A stretch of 64,000 nucleotides of DNA. Source: CAYWIT01 sp964458415 (lineage in GTDB: Bacteria; Pseudomonadota; Alphaproteobacteria; Micavibrionales; UBA2020). Below, one piece after another: positions 32,900 through 41,426 of this stretch. A model generated the notes under the pieces. That model saw only the letters and a program-made list of their open reading frames with translations. It made no database searches and was not told where the DNA came from. The position numbers and the translations under genes are program-made. Location: positions 1-64,000 of the forward strand of contig CAYWIT010000002.1 in the NCBI GenBank assembly GCA_964458415.1. Reading direction: 5' to 3'. Every line of letters starts with the position of its first letter. Position 1 is the stretch's first letter.

Positions 32900-34342
32900 A
32901 TGGTAAAAATCGCCACAAAGAATGAAGGCAGCATCGGCAAGGTGACACAGGTCATGGGGGCTGTCGTTGACGTGCAGTTTGAAGGCACACTGCCTGCGAT
33001 CATGAACGCGCTGACGCTGACGAATGACGGCAAGCCGCTGGTTCTGGAAGTCGCGCAGCATCTGGGTGAAAACACCGTGCGCTGCATCGCGATGGACTCG
33101 ACCGAGGGACTCGTGCGCGGGCAAGCGGTATCGGATACCGGCTCTGCCATTAGCGTTCCTGTCGGGCCTGAAACACTCGGTCGCATCATGAACGTCGTGG
33201 GGGAGCCTATTGACGAACGTGGCCCGATCAATACCAAGCAGTATTATCCTATTCACCGCGCCGCGCCGGAATTCGTGGATCAGTCCACTGAAACGCAGAT
33301 GCTGGTTACGGGGATCAAGGTGGTTGACTTGCTGGCTCCCTATGCCAAAGGCGGCAAGATCGGCCTGTTCGGCGGCGCCGGGGTCGGCAAGACCGTGACG
33401 ATTATGGAGCTGATCAACAACATCGCCATGAAGCACGGCGGCGTGTCGGTTTTTGCAGGTGTGGGCGAGCGTACCCGCGAGGGCAACGACCTTTACCACG
33501 AAATGATCGAGTCCGGCGTTATCAAGCTGGATGGCGAGGGTTCCAAAGTGGCGCTGGTATACGGCCAGATGAACGAANNNNNNNNNNCGCGCGCGCGCGT
33601 GGGGCTGTCCGGCCTGACGGTGGCTGAATACTTCCGTGATGTCGAGGGGCAGGACGTTCTGTTCTTCGTTGACAATATTTTCCGCTTTACACAGGCCGGT
33701 GCCGAGGTGTCCGCTCTGTTGGGACGCATTCCTTCCGCCGTTGGTTATCAGCCGACGCTCTCGACCGAGATGGGGACTTTGCAGGAGCGGATTACCTCGA
33801 CGAACAAGGGATCGATTACGTCCGTGCAGGCGATTTATGTTCCTGCCGACGACCTGACCGATCCGGCGCCGGCAACTTCTTTTGCGCACCTTGACGCAAC
33901 GACGGTTCTCTCCCGTCAGATTGCAGAAATGGCGATTTTCCCGGCGGTTGACCCGCTGGATTCCACCAGCCGTATTCTCGACCCCCGCGTGATCGGCGAA
34001 GAACATTATGCGGTGGCCCGTTCTGTCCAGAAAACGCTGCAAAGCTACAAGGCGTTGCAGGATATTATCGCTATTCTGGGCATGGACGAGCTTTCAGAGG
34101 AGGACAAGCTGACTGTGACGCGTGCACGCAAGATCCAGCGCTTCCTGTCGCAGCCGTTCCATGTGGCGGAGGTGTTCACGGGCACGCCAGGCGTTTTCGT
34201 CGCGCTGGAAGACACCATCAAGGGCTTCAAGGGTATCGTCAACGGAGACTACGACCACCTGCCGGAAGCTGCTTTCTATATGGTCGGCACGATCGAGGAA
34301 GCTGTCGAGAAAGCCAAGAAAATGGCCAAGGCAGCAGCATAA
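32900..34342 (+). CDS. atpD: ATP synthase F1 subunit beta (contains assembly gap)
   Basis: The 480-residue beta subunit carries the catalytic sites: Walker A GGAGVGKTVTIMELI near residue 155, VGERTREGNDLYHEM, and the DCCD/ADP signature PAVDPLDSTSR. The sequence is interrupted at 33578-33587 by ten N, between VYGQMNE and RARVGLSG. The family sequence there is PPGA, which needs exactly ten bases, and the frame is maintained. So the gene is intact and the gap length is right here. Confidence 0.97.
   Translation: MVKIATKNEGSIGKVTQVMGAVVDVQFEGTLPAIMNALTLTNDGKPLVLEVAQHLGENTVRCIAMDSTEGLVRGQAVSDTGSAISVPVGPETLGRIMNVVGEPIDERGPINTKQYYPIHRAAPEFVDQSTETQMLVTGIKVVDLLAPYAKGGKIGLFGGAGVGKTVTIMELINNIAMKHGGVSVFAGVGERTREGNDLYHEMIESGVIKLDGEGSKVALVYGQMNEXXXXRARVGLSGLTVAEYFRDVEGQDVLFFVDNIFRFTQAGAEVSALLGRIPSAVGYQPTLSTEMGTLQERITSTNKGSITSVQAIYVPADDLTDPAPATSFAHLDATTVLSRQIAEMAIFPAVDPLDSTSRILDPRVIGEEHYAVARSVQKTLQSYKALQDIIAILGMDELSEEDKLTVTRARKIQRFLSQPFHVAEVFTGTPGVFVALEDTIKGFKGIVNGDYDHLPEAAFYMVGTIEEAVEKAKKMAKAAA
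33578..33587. other. Assembly gap (10 N) in atpD
   Basis: The gap covers the codons for the conserved Pro-Pro-Gly and the first base of the following Ala codon. It is followed by an alternating CG run (33588-33599), which may explain the failed assembly. Confidence 0.95.
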
Positions 34343-34357
34343 GCGGAGCATGACACG

Positions 34358-34777
34358 ATGGCCGAAACAGCAACACAAAAAACCTTCCAGTTTGAACTGG
34401 TTTCACCGGAGAAGATCCTTGTTTCCGAACAGGTTTCCATGGTGGTTGTGCCAGGGGAATCTGGTGATTTCGGCGTGCTGGCAGAACATGCGCCGTTGCT
34501 GTCTTCAATCCGGCCCGGTGTTGTGACCGTGACTTCCCCCGAAGGGATGACAACGCTGATTTTCGTTTCCGGCGGTTTTGCCGACGTTAACGGAAATATC
34601 TGCTCGGTTTTGGCCGAAGAAGCGGTAAACGTCAATGATCTGGACAAGCCGTCGCTGGAAAGCACGCTAAAAAATCTTGAGGACGATCTGGCCTTTGCCA
34701 AGGATGATACGGTAAAGTCGGCGCAGATCAGGGCGGCGATCGGTGTGACAAAGGCTAAAATTGCTGCTGTTGCCTGA
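34358..34777 (+). CDS. atpC: ATP synthase F1 subunit epsilon
   Basis: The 139-residue epsilon subunit has the N-terminal beta sandwich (FQFELVSPEKILVSEQVSMV, VPGESGDFGVLAEHAPLLS) and a C-terminal helical part (LESTLKNLEDDLAFAKDD). It regulates ATP hydrolysis and couples the rotor. It is the last gene of atpHAGDC, 15 bp after atpD, and is followed by a strong terminator. Confidence 0.96.
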   Translation: MAETATQKTFQFELVSPEKILVSEQVSMVVVPGESGDFGVLAEHAPLLSSIRPGVVTVTSPEGMTTLIFVSGGFADVNGNICSVLAEEAVNVNDLDKPSLESTLKNLEDDLAFAKDDTVKSAQIRAAIGVTKAKIAAVA

Positions 34778-34804
34778 TTTTAAGGTTTATCGAAAAAAGA
34801 TGAC

Positions 34805-34834
34805 AAAAAAGGGCGGGTTTTCCGCCCTTTTTCT
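34805..34834 (+). terminator. Rho-independent terminator of the atp operon
   Basis: GGGCGG-GTTTT-CCGCCC (34811-34827) forms a stem flanked by A6 and followed by a T-rich run (TTTTTCTTTT), 34 bp after the atpC stop. Confidence 0.92.
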
Positions 34835-34886
34835 TTTGATGTGAAGGGGCTATTCTTACCAATAGGTCTTCACAAGGAGAATTGCC

Positions 34887-36377
34887 ATGTCTAATGCCGC
34901 CGTAAGGAAAATCGATATTTCAGCGCTGAAATTGAAAGATCCGACATTATTTCACGATCAGGCCTATATTGACGGGCAGTGGGTGGATGCGGAGGGCGGC
35001 AAAACCATCGAGGTGAACAATCCCGCCACGGGTGAGATTATCGGCACGGTGCCGAATATGGCGGGTGCGGAAACGAAGCGTGCGATTGAGGCGGCGCATC
35101 AAGCGCTGGACGGCTGGCGCGGACTGCTGGCGGTAGAGCGCTCCAAAATTCTGCGCAAATGGGCAGATTTGCAAACCGAGCATTTGGATGATCTGTGTCG
35201 TATCTTGACGACCGAACAGGGCAAGCCTTTGGCGCAGGCCAGAGCTGAAATTATGAGCGGCATTGCCTACGTCGAATGGATGGCGGAAGAATGCAAACGC
35301 ATTTACGGGGATATTATCCCGACGCATAACAAGACGCATCGCCTGATCACCATGAAACAGCCAATCGGCGTTTGCGCGATGATCACGCCTTGGAATTTCC
35401 CGTCTTCGATGATCACGCGCAAATGCGGCCCGGCGCTGGCGGCAGGGTGCACAGTGGTGCTGAAACCATCGGAAATCACGCCTTATTCCGCGCTGGCGCT
35501 GGCGGAACTGGCGGCGCGTGCCGGAATTCCCAAGGGGGTTTTGAATATCGTTATCGGGGATGCCTCCCCCATCGGCAAGGAACTGACTGAAAGCCCGATC
35601 GTGCGCAAGCTGGGATTTACAGGATCGACCGCTGTCGGGAAAATGCTGATGGCGCAATGCGCGGCCACGGTCAAAAAGGTTTCGCTGGAACTGGGCGGCA
35701 ATGCGCCCTTCATTATTTTTGATGACGCCAATCTGGAAGAGGCCGTTGCGGCGGCGGTCATTTCGAAATTCCGCAATTCCGGCCAGACCTGTGTTTGCGC
35801 CAATCGTATTTTTGTGCAGGCGGGAATTTACGATAAATTTGCCGAGAAGTTTACCACCGCCGTCAAGGCGATGAAGGTGGGCAGCGGCCTTGAGGAAGGC
35901 GTCGAGCAGGGGCCGATGATTAACATGAAGGGCGTTGAAAAGGTCGAGCAGCACCTGCAGGATGCTTGTGCCATGGGGGGAAAGATTACAACCGGCGGCA
36001 AGCGTCATGCGCTGGGCGGGACGTTCTTCGAACCGACAGTGGTGACGGGGGCAACGCGTGAGATGAAGTTTTTCCGCGAGGAAACTTTTGGCCCGCTCGC
36101 GCCTTTATTCAAGTTTGCAACGGAGGAAGAGGCCGTCAGACTGGCGAATGATACTGAATACGGGCTGGCGGCGTATCTGTTCAGCCGCGATATGAGCCGC
36201 ATTTGGCGCGTATCGGAAGCGCTGGAATACGGCATGGTCGGTGTCAACAGTGTTTCTATCGTGGCCGCTCAGGCACCGTTTGGTGGCGTCAAGCAATCCG
36301 GCATTGGGCATGAGGGTTCCAAATACGGAATCGAGGACTATCTCGAGCTCAAGCTCGTCTCGCTTGGTGGAATCTGA
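34887..36377 (+). CDS. gabD: NAD(P)-dependent succinate-semialdehyde dehydrogenase
   Basis: The 496-residue aldehyde dehydrogenase has the catalytic glutamate in VSLELGGNAPFIIF (about residue 270) and the nucleophile cysteine in FRNSGQTCVCANRIFVQ (about residue 304), plus MITPWNFPSSMITRK and FTGSTAVGK for cofactor binding. The residues around the cysteine (GQTCVCANR) are typical of GabD, which oxidises succinate semialdehyde to succinate. No GABA transaminase is adjacent. GGAG lies nine bases before the ATG at 34887. It is separated from atpC by a terminator. Confidence 0.92.
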   Translation: MSNAAVRKIDISALKLKDPTLFHDQAYIDGQWVDAEGGKTIEVNNPATGEIIGTVPNMAGAETKRAIEAAHQALDGWRGLLAVERSKILRKWADLQTEHLDDLCRILTTEQGKPLAQARAEIMSGIAYVEWMAEECKRIYGDIIPTHNKTHRLITMKQPIGVCAMITPWNFPSSMITRKCGPALAAGCTVVLKPSEITPYSALALAELAARAGIPKGVLNIVIGDASPIGKELTESPIVRKLGFTGSTAVGKMLMAQCAATVKKVSLELGGNAPFIIFDDANLEEAVAAAVISKFRNSGQTCVCANRIFVQAGIYDKFAEKFTTAVKAMKVGSGLEEGVEQGPMINMKGVEKVEQHLQDACAMGGKITTGGKRHALGGTFFEPTVVTGATREMKFFREETFGPLAPLFKFATEEEAVRLANDTEYGLAAYLFSRDMSRIWRVSEALEYGMVGVNSVSIVAAQAPFGGVKQSGIGHEGSKYGIEDYLELKLVSLGGI

Positions 36378-36388
36378 TTGTAGGCGCT

Positions 36389-36982
36389 TTATTGCATGCC
36401 GGGAATAAGCTTCACAGGGTTCAGACTGTTTAAATAGCCATTGCTGGATTTTTCTTTGACCGGGGCGCCATTGACGCGTACAGGGTCGTAGAGTTTCTTT
36501 TCGCCCTTGTCGTCCTCTTTAAAGATAAACGTGATATTGTATTCATATCCCGATTTATTGGTATAGGAGGCCGTCAGACCGAAGCTCTTGTCAGTGCGAA
36601 CATCGGTGCAGGAAAGGGACAGTCCTTCAAGTGAGTTCAGAAAGCTTTGCGCTTCTTCACGCTGCTCGAACGGGATATGCATCTGGCTTTGCCCATAGAG
36701 CGCGGTATTGATTTCGCTTTTGGTGAGATGGCGCAGAACGTCATCTGTCTCAACAGAAAAATTTTTGAGAACTTCTGCTTTTAAGGTGCCGGTAGGGATT
36801 TCCGCCGCTTTTTTTTGTGTGTCCAGAAATCCTGTGCAGATATCTTTATTGGTTTTGGTGACGCTGCTGAGCGGAGAGTTGACATCGCGTGAAACGACTC
36901 CGCCCATAGAGCCGCATCCCGTCAGGGCGGCGCCTGTGAAAGCTATACAGAGTTTTTTAGGGAGAGTTGTTTCTTTGCGCAT
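36389..36982 (-). CDS. Hypothetical lipoprotein, 197 aa
   Basis: The protein begins MRKETTLPKKLCIAFTGAAL and then TGCGSMGG, a lipoprotein signal with lipobox LTGC. The mature part is soluble, Ser/Thr/Lys-rich, with two more cysteines (DICTGF, LSCTDV) that could form a disulfide. No family is recognised. GGAGG five bases upstream supports the start. It is convergent with gabD and divergent from the pseudokinase gene. Confidence 0.65.
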   Translation of the reverse strand: MRKETTLPKKLCIAFTGAALTGCGSMGGVVSRDVNSPLSSVTKTNKDICTGFLDTQKKAAEIPTGTLKAEVLKNFSVETDDVLRHLTKSEINTALYGQSQMHIPFEQREEAQSFLNSLEGLSLSCTDVRTDKSFGLTASYTNKSGYEYNITFIFKEDDKGEKKLYDPVRVNGAPVKEKSSNGYLNSLNPVKLIPGMQ

Positions 36983-37173
36983 AAATGCCTCCGGCTGTAA
37001 TTATGTTTATAAATTCTACTCGTGAGTTTCTATATTAATACAATAATCGTGACAAGTGGTTTTTTTATTTTTCATAATTATATAAATTTATCAAATATTT
37101 CCAAAGCTCAAGTATTATTAACACAGGGGGGCAGAAGCGCCACCGGTGAGCTAAAACAGAATTCAGGATTGAA

Positions 37174-39249
37174 ATGAAGAGCACCGACAAAGCAGAAGCA
37201 GCAGCGGAAAGTGGTGGGGCAGGCATTGCCTCTTATGCTTCTGTGGATAATTTTTTGATTGATGGGCGGACAATCCTGCTGGGTGAAAATATTGCGATAT
37301 CACCGGACAAGCCGCTTCGTGATCTGGCGAGTTTTGGCACGGAGGCTTTTGCGGCGAAGGACAACAGGCTTGCCGGAGAGCAGTTCGCGATTGTCTGCGA
37401 CCGCAGCATTCTTCCCCGCGTGACAACGGTTGCGTCATACAGGAATCTCAGGAACCCGCATATTCTGCGACTGATAGATGCCGGGGTTGTGGACTGGAAA
37501 CCCCTCGGGCAGCAGCGCTTTGTCATGATTTTTGAAACGCCTTCGGGCAAGAAGTTTTTATCTTCACCAGAAGACAAGCCGGCGCGCCTCTCGGAGGAGC
37601 GGATCATGACCGGGTTGATCGTTCCCGTTCTTTCCGCTTTGTCAGATTTCAGGAATGCCGACATTATTCACGGCGCGATAAATGCAGAAAACATTTTTCT
37701 GACAGGGACGCCTGGTGCCGAAACTGCGGTGCTGGGGGAATGCTTGTCCAGCGCCCCATCATTGCGTCAGAACCCCCTGTTCGAGACGCTTGAGCGGAGC
37801 ATGGCGCAGCCTTCGGGCCGCGGCCAAGGCACGCTGAAGGACGATCTTTATGCTTTCGGCGTTTGTGTGGCAATGGCGCTGCGGGGCGAGAATCCGATGG
37901 CCGGAAAGGACCCTGACGAAATCATCCGCGAAAAAATAGCGCATGGCTCCTACGGGATGATGATCGGGCGTGAACGGATACACAGCGGAATATCCGAATT
38001 TCTCCGGGGCGTCTTGAGTGATGATGACCTTCAGCGCTGGGATATTGATGATGCATTAAAGTGGATGGAGGGGAGGCGGTTGGGTCTTAAACAGCCGCGA
38101 GTTTCCCTGAAGGCGGCGCGACCGTTTATTTTTTGTGAACAGAAGTTCTGGGATTTGCGGAGCCTTGCCAAGGCGTTTTCCGATCAGCCGGGAGCGGCGC
38201 ATTCCGTTCTTGAAGGGGATCAGTTCGAGCTCTGGATCAAGCGGAATTTTGAAGACAAGGCTTTAGAGCTGCGGCTGGAGAGGGTTTGGGAAAAGGAAAG
38301 GAATTCCGGACGGGAAAAATTATTGGCGTCCATATGCATGGCGTTGGATCCTTTGTCGCCCGTGCGGTACAAGGGTATTTCGCTTTTTCCGGGAGGGCTG
38401 GGTACGGCGCTGGCGGCGACTGTCGCGAAGGACGGCGATATCCAGCCTTATGGCGAGATTATTTCCCAGCAATTGCTGAATATGTGGATCAATCAGCGGT
38501 TTGAAGAGGTCTCTGACGCGACAGGGCTGATCACGTCCCTTGAAAAATGCAGAAATTTCCTGACGCAGAAGATTCCGGGATATGGCATCGAGCGGATTAT
38601 TTATATGCTCAATAAGGAGACCGTTTGCCTGAGTCCCGTGCTGAAAACATTCTTTGTTCTGGGGCCGGCGGGATTGTTAGCCGCGCTTGAGGTTTTGTCC
38701 ACGGCGCCGAACCGTCCGGAAAACATTCTTGACCGGCATATGGTGGCGTTCCTTTCCGTGCGCGAGCCAAGAACGATTGACCCGCATCTGGGACAGGTCG
38801 TTTCAATGGATGAAAGTCTTCGTGTCGTCGGGATCATTAAAACTTTGGCGGCAATCCAGCATCGTTTTCATACGCCGCCTGTTCCGGGGCTTTGCCGATG
38901 GGTTTTGACGATGGTGGGAACGGCGGTTGACCGCTATAATGACAGAGATCTGCGGCAGGAGCTTGTGAAAAATATGAACAGGCTGGCTGAAAGCGGAGAT
39001 ATGTCAGCCATTCTGGATCTGGTAGATAACAATTTGCGTGTTCAGGACGATGTTTATAGATATAAACTGGCACGGAACGAATATGCACGGCTGATGATCG
39101 AGAAAGCGGCCATTGAAAAACTTTTGAATAAAAGAAAGAATTTCGGTCAGGGCATTGGCCAGCAAACGGCGATGCTGGTTTCTTCGGTTCTCGCCTCGTT
39201 GCTGATCATTGGATTCATTATCATGCATTTTATGCAGGGAGGTCTGTAA
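37174..39249 (+). CDS. Tail-anchored pseudokinase-like protein, 691 aa
   Basis: The region of about residues 30-300 keeps the layout of a protein kinase but not its catalytic residues. The catalytic loop reads IIHGAINAENIFL (HGAIN 166-170, N173) where active kinases have HRDLKxxN. The DFG position reads VLGE (186-189). The helix-F segment LKDDLYAFGVCVAMALRGENP and a late Arg (R288) are kept. A long helical region (310-660) with no recognised domain follows, and a single membrane segment lies at the very end (LVSSVLASLLIIGFIIMHFM). It is the first gene of a unit with 39250, upstream of the Tad locus. Confidence 0.7.
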   Translation: MKSTDKAEAAAESGGAGIASYASVDNFLIDGRTILLGENIAISPDKPLRDLASFGTEAFAAKDNRLAGEQFAIVCDRSILPRVTTVASYRNLRNPHILRLIDAGVVDWKPLGQQRFVMIFETPSGKKFLSSPEDKPARLSEERIMTGLIVPVLSALSDFRNADIIHGAINAENIFLTGTPGAETAVLGECLSSAPSLRQNPLFETLERSMAQPSGRGQGTLKDDLYAFGVCVAMALRGENPMAGKDPDEIIREKIAHGSYGMMIGRERIHSGISEFLRGVLSDDDLQRWDIDDALKWMEGRRLGLKQPRVSLKAARPFIFCEQKFWDLRSLAKAFSDQPGAAHSVLEGDQFELWIKRNFEDKALELRLERVWEKERNSGREKLLASICMALDPLSPVRYKGISLFPGGLGTALAATVAKDGDIQPYGEIISQQLLNMWINQRFEEVSDATGLITSLEKCRNFLTQKIPGYGIERIIYMLNKETVCLSPVLKTFFVLGPAGLLAALEVLSTAPNRPENILDRHMVAFLSVREPRTIDPHLGQVVSMDESLRVVGIIKTLAAIQHRFHTPPVPGLCRWVLTMVGTAVDRYNDRDLRQELVKNMNRLAESGDMSAILDLVDNNLRVQDDVYRYKLARNEYARLMIEKAAIEKLLNKRKNFGQGIGQQTAMLVSSVLASLLIIGFIIMHFMQGGL

Positions 39250-39720
39250 ATGGCGGAGAGTCCGGAGAAGGATGCAAAAAAAGCAGGCAGCCTGCCCTTT
39301 TCGGTGAAGCTTGCATTCATGGGGCTTCTTGTCGTGGCTATTGTTTTTCTGCCGTCAACGGTTTTGATTGGCACATGCCTGATTCCGTCATTTGTGGCGG
39401 TGATTATAGACCGGCAGCCGCAAAAAACGCTTTGGCTGACCGTTGGCGCCATGAATTTGGCGGGCACAATTCCGGCCTGGATGAACCTGTGGCAAGCCGG
39501 ACACCAGATGGATCAGGCTTTGGCGATGGTTTCAAACCCGCAAACATTAGTGATGGCTTATGGCGGGGCCGGTATTGGATGGGTTTTGCACTATAATATT
39601 ACCCCGATTGTAGCGGGGGGATTGGCCCGGCGCAGCGCCAAGAGGTTGAAAGATATAGAGAAAAGACAAAAAGAGCTGGTGCGTAAATGGGGGCAGGACG
39701 TGACCCGGCTCATGGGCTGA
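39250..39720 (+). CDS. Hypothetical membrane protein, 156 aa
   Basis: The protein starts directly after the pseudokinase stop (TAA-ATG), so the two are co-translated. It has about four hydrophobic segments (FSVKLAFMGLLVVAIVFLP, VLIGTCLIPSFVAVII, LWLTVGAMNLAGTIPAW, PQTLVMAYGGAGIGWVL) and a basic cytosolic C-terminus (RRSAKRLKDIEKRQKELVRK). No family is recognised. The tight coupling suggests it works with the tail-anchored pseudokinase in the inner membrane. Confidence 0.65.
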   Translation: MAESPEKDAKKAGSLPFSVKLAFMGLLVVAIVFLPSTVLIGTCLIPSFVAVIIDRQPQKTLWLTVGAMNLAGTIPAWMNLWQAGHQMDQALAMVSNPQTLVMAYGGAGIGWVLHYNITPIVAGGLARRSAKRLKDIEKRQKELVRKWGQDVTRLMG

Positions 39721-39722
39721 TT

Positions 39723-39757
39723 TTGACTAATTTTACAGATTATGACATAATTGTCAT
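39723..39757 (+). promoter_or_regulatory. Promoter with overlapping operator-like palindrome
   Basis: TTGACT (39723-39728) and CATAAT (39746-39751) form a -35/-10 pair with 17-bp spacing. The perfect inverted repeat ATGACA-TAAT-TGTCAT (39742-39757) covers the -10 element and the start region. This is the layout of a repressor-controlled promoter for the gene at 39843. Confidence 0.6.
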
Positions 39758-39842
39758 GTGAGTGCAAAAGGAGCGCGGATATTTCCGATTCGGGATCATC
39801 GTCTTTTTCTGCAGTCCGGAGTGCGTTGCGGGACGGGGTAAC

Positions 39843-40706
39843 ATGGAACATAAGGCATCAAGATTTATCACGGTGAATAAGGTCAAAGAAGAGCAGGAAG
39901 CCCTTTTGGCTCTTGGCTTCAAGCTGGATAAATATGGCGCGGACGGCAAGCTTGGTGCAGAAACCCGCGCGGCGATGAAAGCATTTCTTAGAGAAATCAA
40001 GTACGATCCCAGAGATGGAAAGACCCCGCGGGAAGCTTTGCTGGATGCAGCAAGGGAGGCGACGATTCAGGCGGCGGAGTGGAGCTCGCCTATGCGGAGC
40101 GTAACGACGCAGGAGGCTTTTGCCCTGCGTGGAGGAGAACCTCTGGCTTTTGCATCGTCTTTTGTAGCCTTTGCGGACAATAGCGGTGGGCGGCAAGGCC
40201 CTGTCGAGCAGACGCCGCTTGAAATAGCGAAGCGGTATATTGGCCTTTCCGGACAGAAGAATCCTAAGGAGATTTCCCGTTTTATTCATCAGGCGGCAGA
40301 TATCAAGATTGACCCGCGCAAAACGGCTTGGTGCGCGGCATTTGTCAATGCCGTTCTTGAAGAAGCGGGAATCGAGGGAACTGGAAAGTTGACGGCGCGC
40401 TCTTTTCTTGATTTTGGTAAGAAGACAAAAAATCCAGAGCCTGGGGATATTGCCATCTTCAAACGTGGGCAGGAGGCATGGCAGGGACATGTTGGTTTTG
40501 TCGTAGACCGGTTTAAACGCGGAGATCAGTGGATGGTAAGGGTGCTGGCGGGTAATCAGGATACCGAAGGCAAGGTTTCAATTATGACTTTTAGTGAGAA
40601 GAAGCTATTGGGCTATCGCAAAGTACCGGATGATATGGATCAACCTTCACAGCCTGTTACCAGACAAGCCAGCCGAGCACCTTCTCTGCCAAGGCCGGCG
40701 GTCTAG
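39843..40706 (+). CDS. Peptidoglycan-binding plus CHAP/NlpC-like (TIGR02594-type) amidase protein
   Basis: The 287-residue protein has a peptidoglycan-binding-like repeat near the N-terminus (LLALGFKLDKYGADGKLGAE, residues 21-40) and a cysteine-peptidase domain in the second half: KTAWCAAFVNAVLEEAGI (C164), GDIAIF, and WQGHVGFVVDR (H216), with N238 a possible third residue. This matches the TIGR02594 type of CHAP/NlpC amidase that cuts murein. There is no signal peptide or membrane anchor, as in phage endolysins or type VI effectors. ATG 39843 after GACGGGGTAAC is preferred over 39762. It has its own promoter. Confidence 0.75.
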   Translation: MEHKASRFITVNKVKEEQEALLALGFKLDKYGADGKLGAETRAAMKAFLREIKYDPRDGKTPREALLDAAREATIQAAEWSSPMRSVTTQEAFALRGGEPLAFASSFVAFADNSGGRQGPVEQTPLEIAKRYIGLSGQKNPKEISRFIHQAADIKIDPRKTAWCAAFVNAVLEEAGIEGTGKLTARSFLDFGKKTKNPEPGDIAIFKRGQEAWQGHVGFVVDRFKRGDQWMVRVLAGNQDTEGKVSIMTFSEKKLLGYRKVPDDMDQPSQPVTRQASRAPSLPRPAV

Positions 40707-40733
40707 AGATTTCCTTTATTTCCTGTTTTTTTA

Positions 40734-40760
40734 AGAAAGCCCGCAGCATGCGGGCTTTCT
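40734..40760 (+). terminator. Hairpin after the amidase-like gene
   Basis: AGAAAGCCCGC and GCGGGCTTTCT form a perfect 11-bp stem with loop AGCAT, 27 bp after the stop at 40706. The T-tract after it is short (CTTTCTGTTT). Confidence 0.7.
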
Positions 40761-40883
40761 GTTTGCGGCGTTTTTGTATTTGACGAAAAATTTAAATAAC
40801 TGAATTTATTATTACTTTTAAAGAAAATTAACAGGCGGTTAATGGAACAAAGAGTAGGATATAAGAGTCAGGGGTACCGGGAG

Positions 40884-41423
40884 ATGCGGAAGATTCTTTT
40901 TAAAAACTGGTTTTACAAGAATGACGGTGTCACCGCAATCGAGTTTGCGCTGATAGGCCCGCCATTTTTTCTGCTGGTGCTGGGAATCATGGAGATCGGA
41001 ATGTTTTTTGCCGCAGGTTCCGTGTTGGAGGGGGCCTCAAATGACGCGGCTCGCCTGATCAGGACAGGGGCGGTTCAGCTGTCGGCTGATCCGGAAACGA
41101 CATTCAACACCGAGCTGTGCGATAAAGTAGGGGCGATGCTGGATTGTACAAAGCTTCAGTATGAAGTGATCCAGATGGCGGATAACAGTTTTGCAACCGC
41201 TGCCGATTATACTCCCACCTTTGATGACGAGGGGAATTTGGTTCCGGCGGGGTTTTCAGCCGGAAATTCGAATGACGTGGTGCTGATCCGTGCCGTTTAT
41301 AAATACGAGTTTCTCACGCCCTATATCGGCACCATGATAACGGGAGACATGTCGCGTAACTGGGCCGTGCACATGGCGACGGTCGTTCTCAAGGCGGAGC
41401 CTTACAGGTTTGGAGAAAAATAG
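40884..41423 (+). CDS. TadE-like pilus assembly protein
   Basis: The 179-residue protein has a TadE/pseudopilin N-terminus: a charged start, then NDGVTAIEFALIGPPFFLLV, where the Gly before VTAIEF fits prepilin peptidase cleavage and the Glu is the pilin-like E5. One membrane helix follows, and the rest is exported. It belongs to the Tad (tight adherence) pilus apparatus as a minor pseudopilin. ATG 40884 follows GGGAG directly; the upstream ATG at 40842 is an alternative. First gene of the Tad block; the second TadE-like gene follows after 3 bp. Confidence 0.85.
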   Translation: MRKILFKNWFYKNDGVTAIEFALIGPPFFLLVLGIMEIGMFFAAGSVLEGASNDAARLIRTGAVQLSADPETTFNTELCDKVGAMLDCTKLQYEVIQMADNSFATAADYTPTFDDEGNLVPAGFSAGNSNDVVLIRAVYKYEFLTPYIGTMITGDMSRNWAVHMATVVLKAEPYRFGEK

Positions 41424-41426
41424 AAG

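Noticed and set aside
31999..34042. Two long minus-strand frames (about 412 and 395 codons)
   Set aside because: They oppose atpG and atpD. Long antisense frames are common in GC-rich conserved genes, and neither encodes a recognisable protein.
34947..36008. A 353-codon minus-strand frame
   Set aside because: It is antisense to gabD and has no recognisable domain.
39843..40706. A prophage endolysin
   Set aside because: The gene resembles phage-type wall hydrolases, but no holin, terminase, capsid, integrase or attachment site is present around it.
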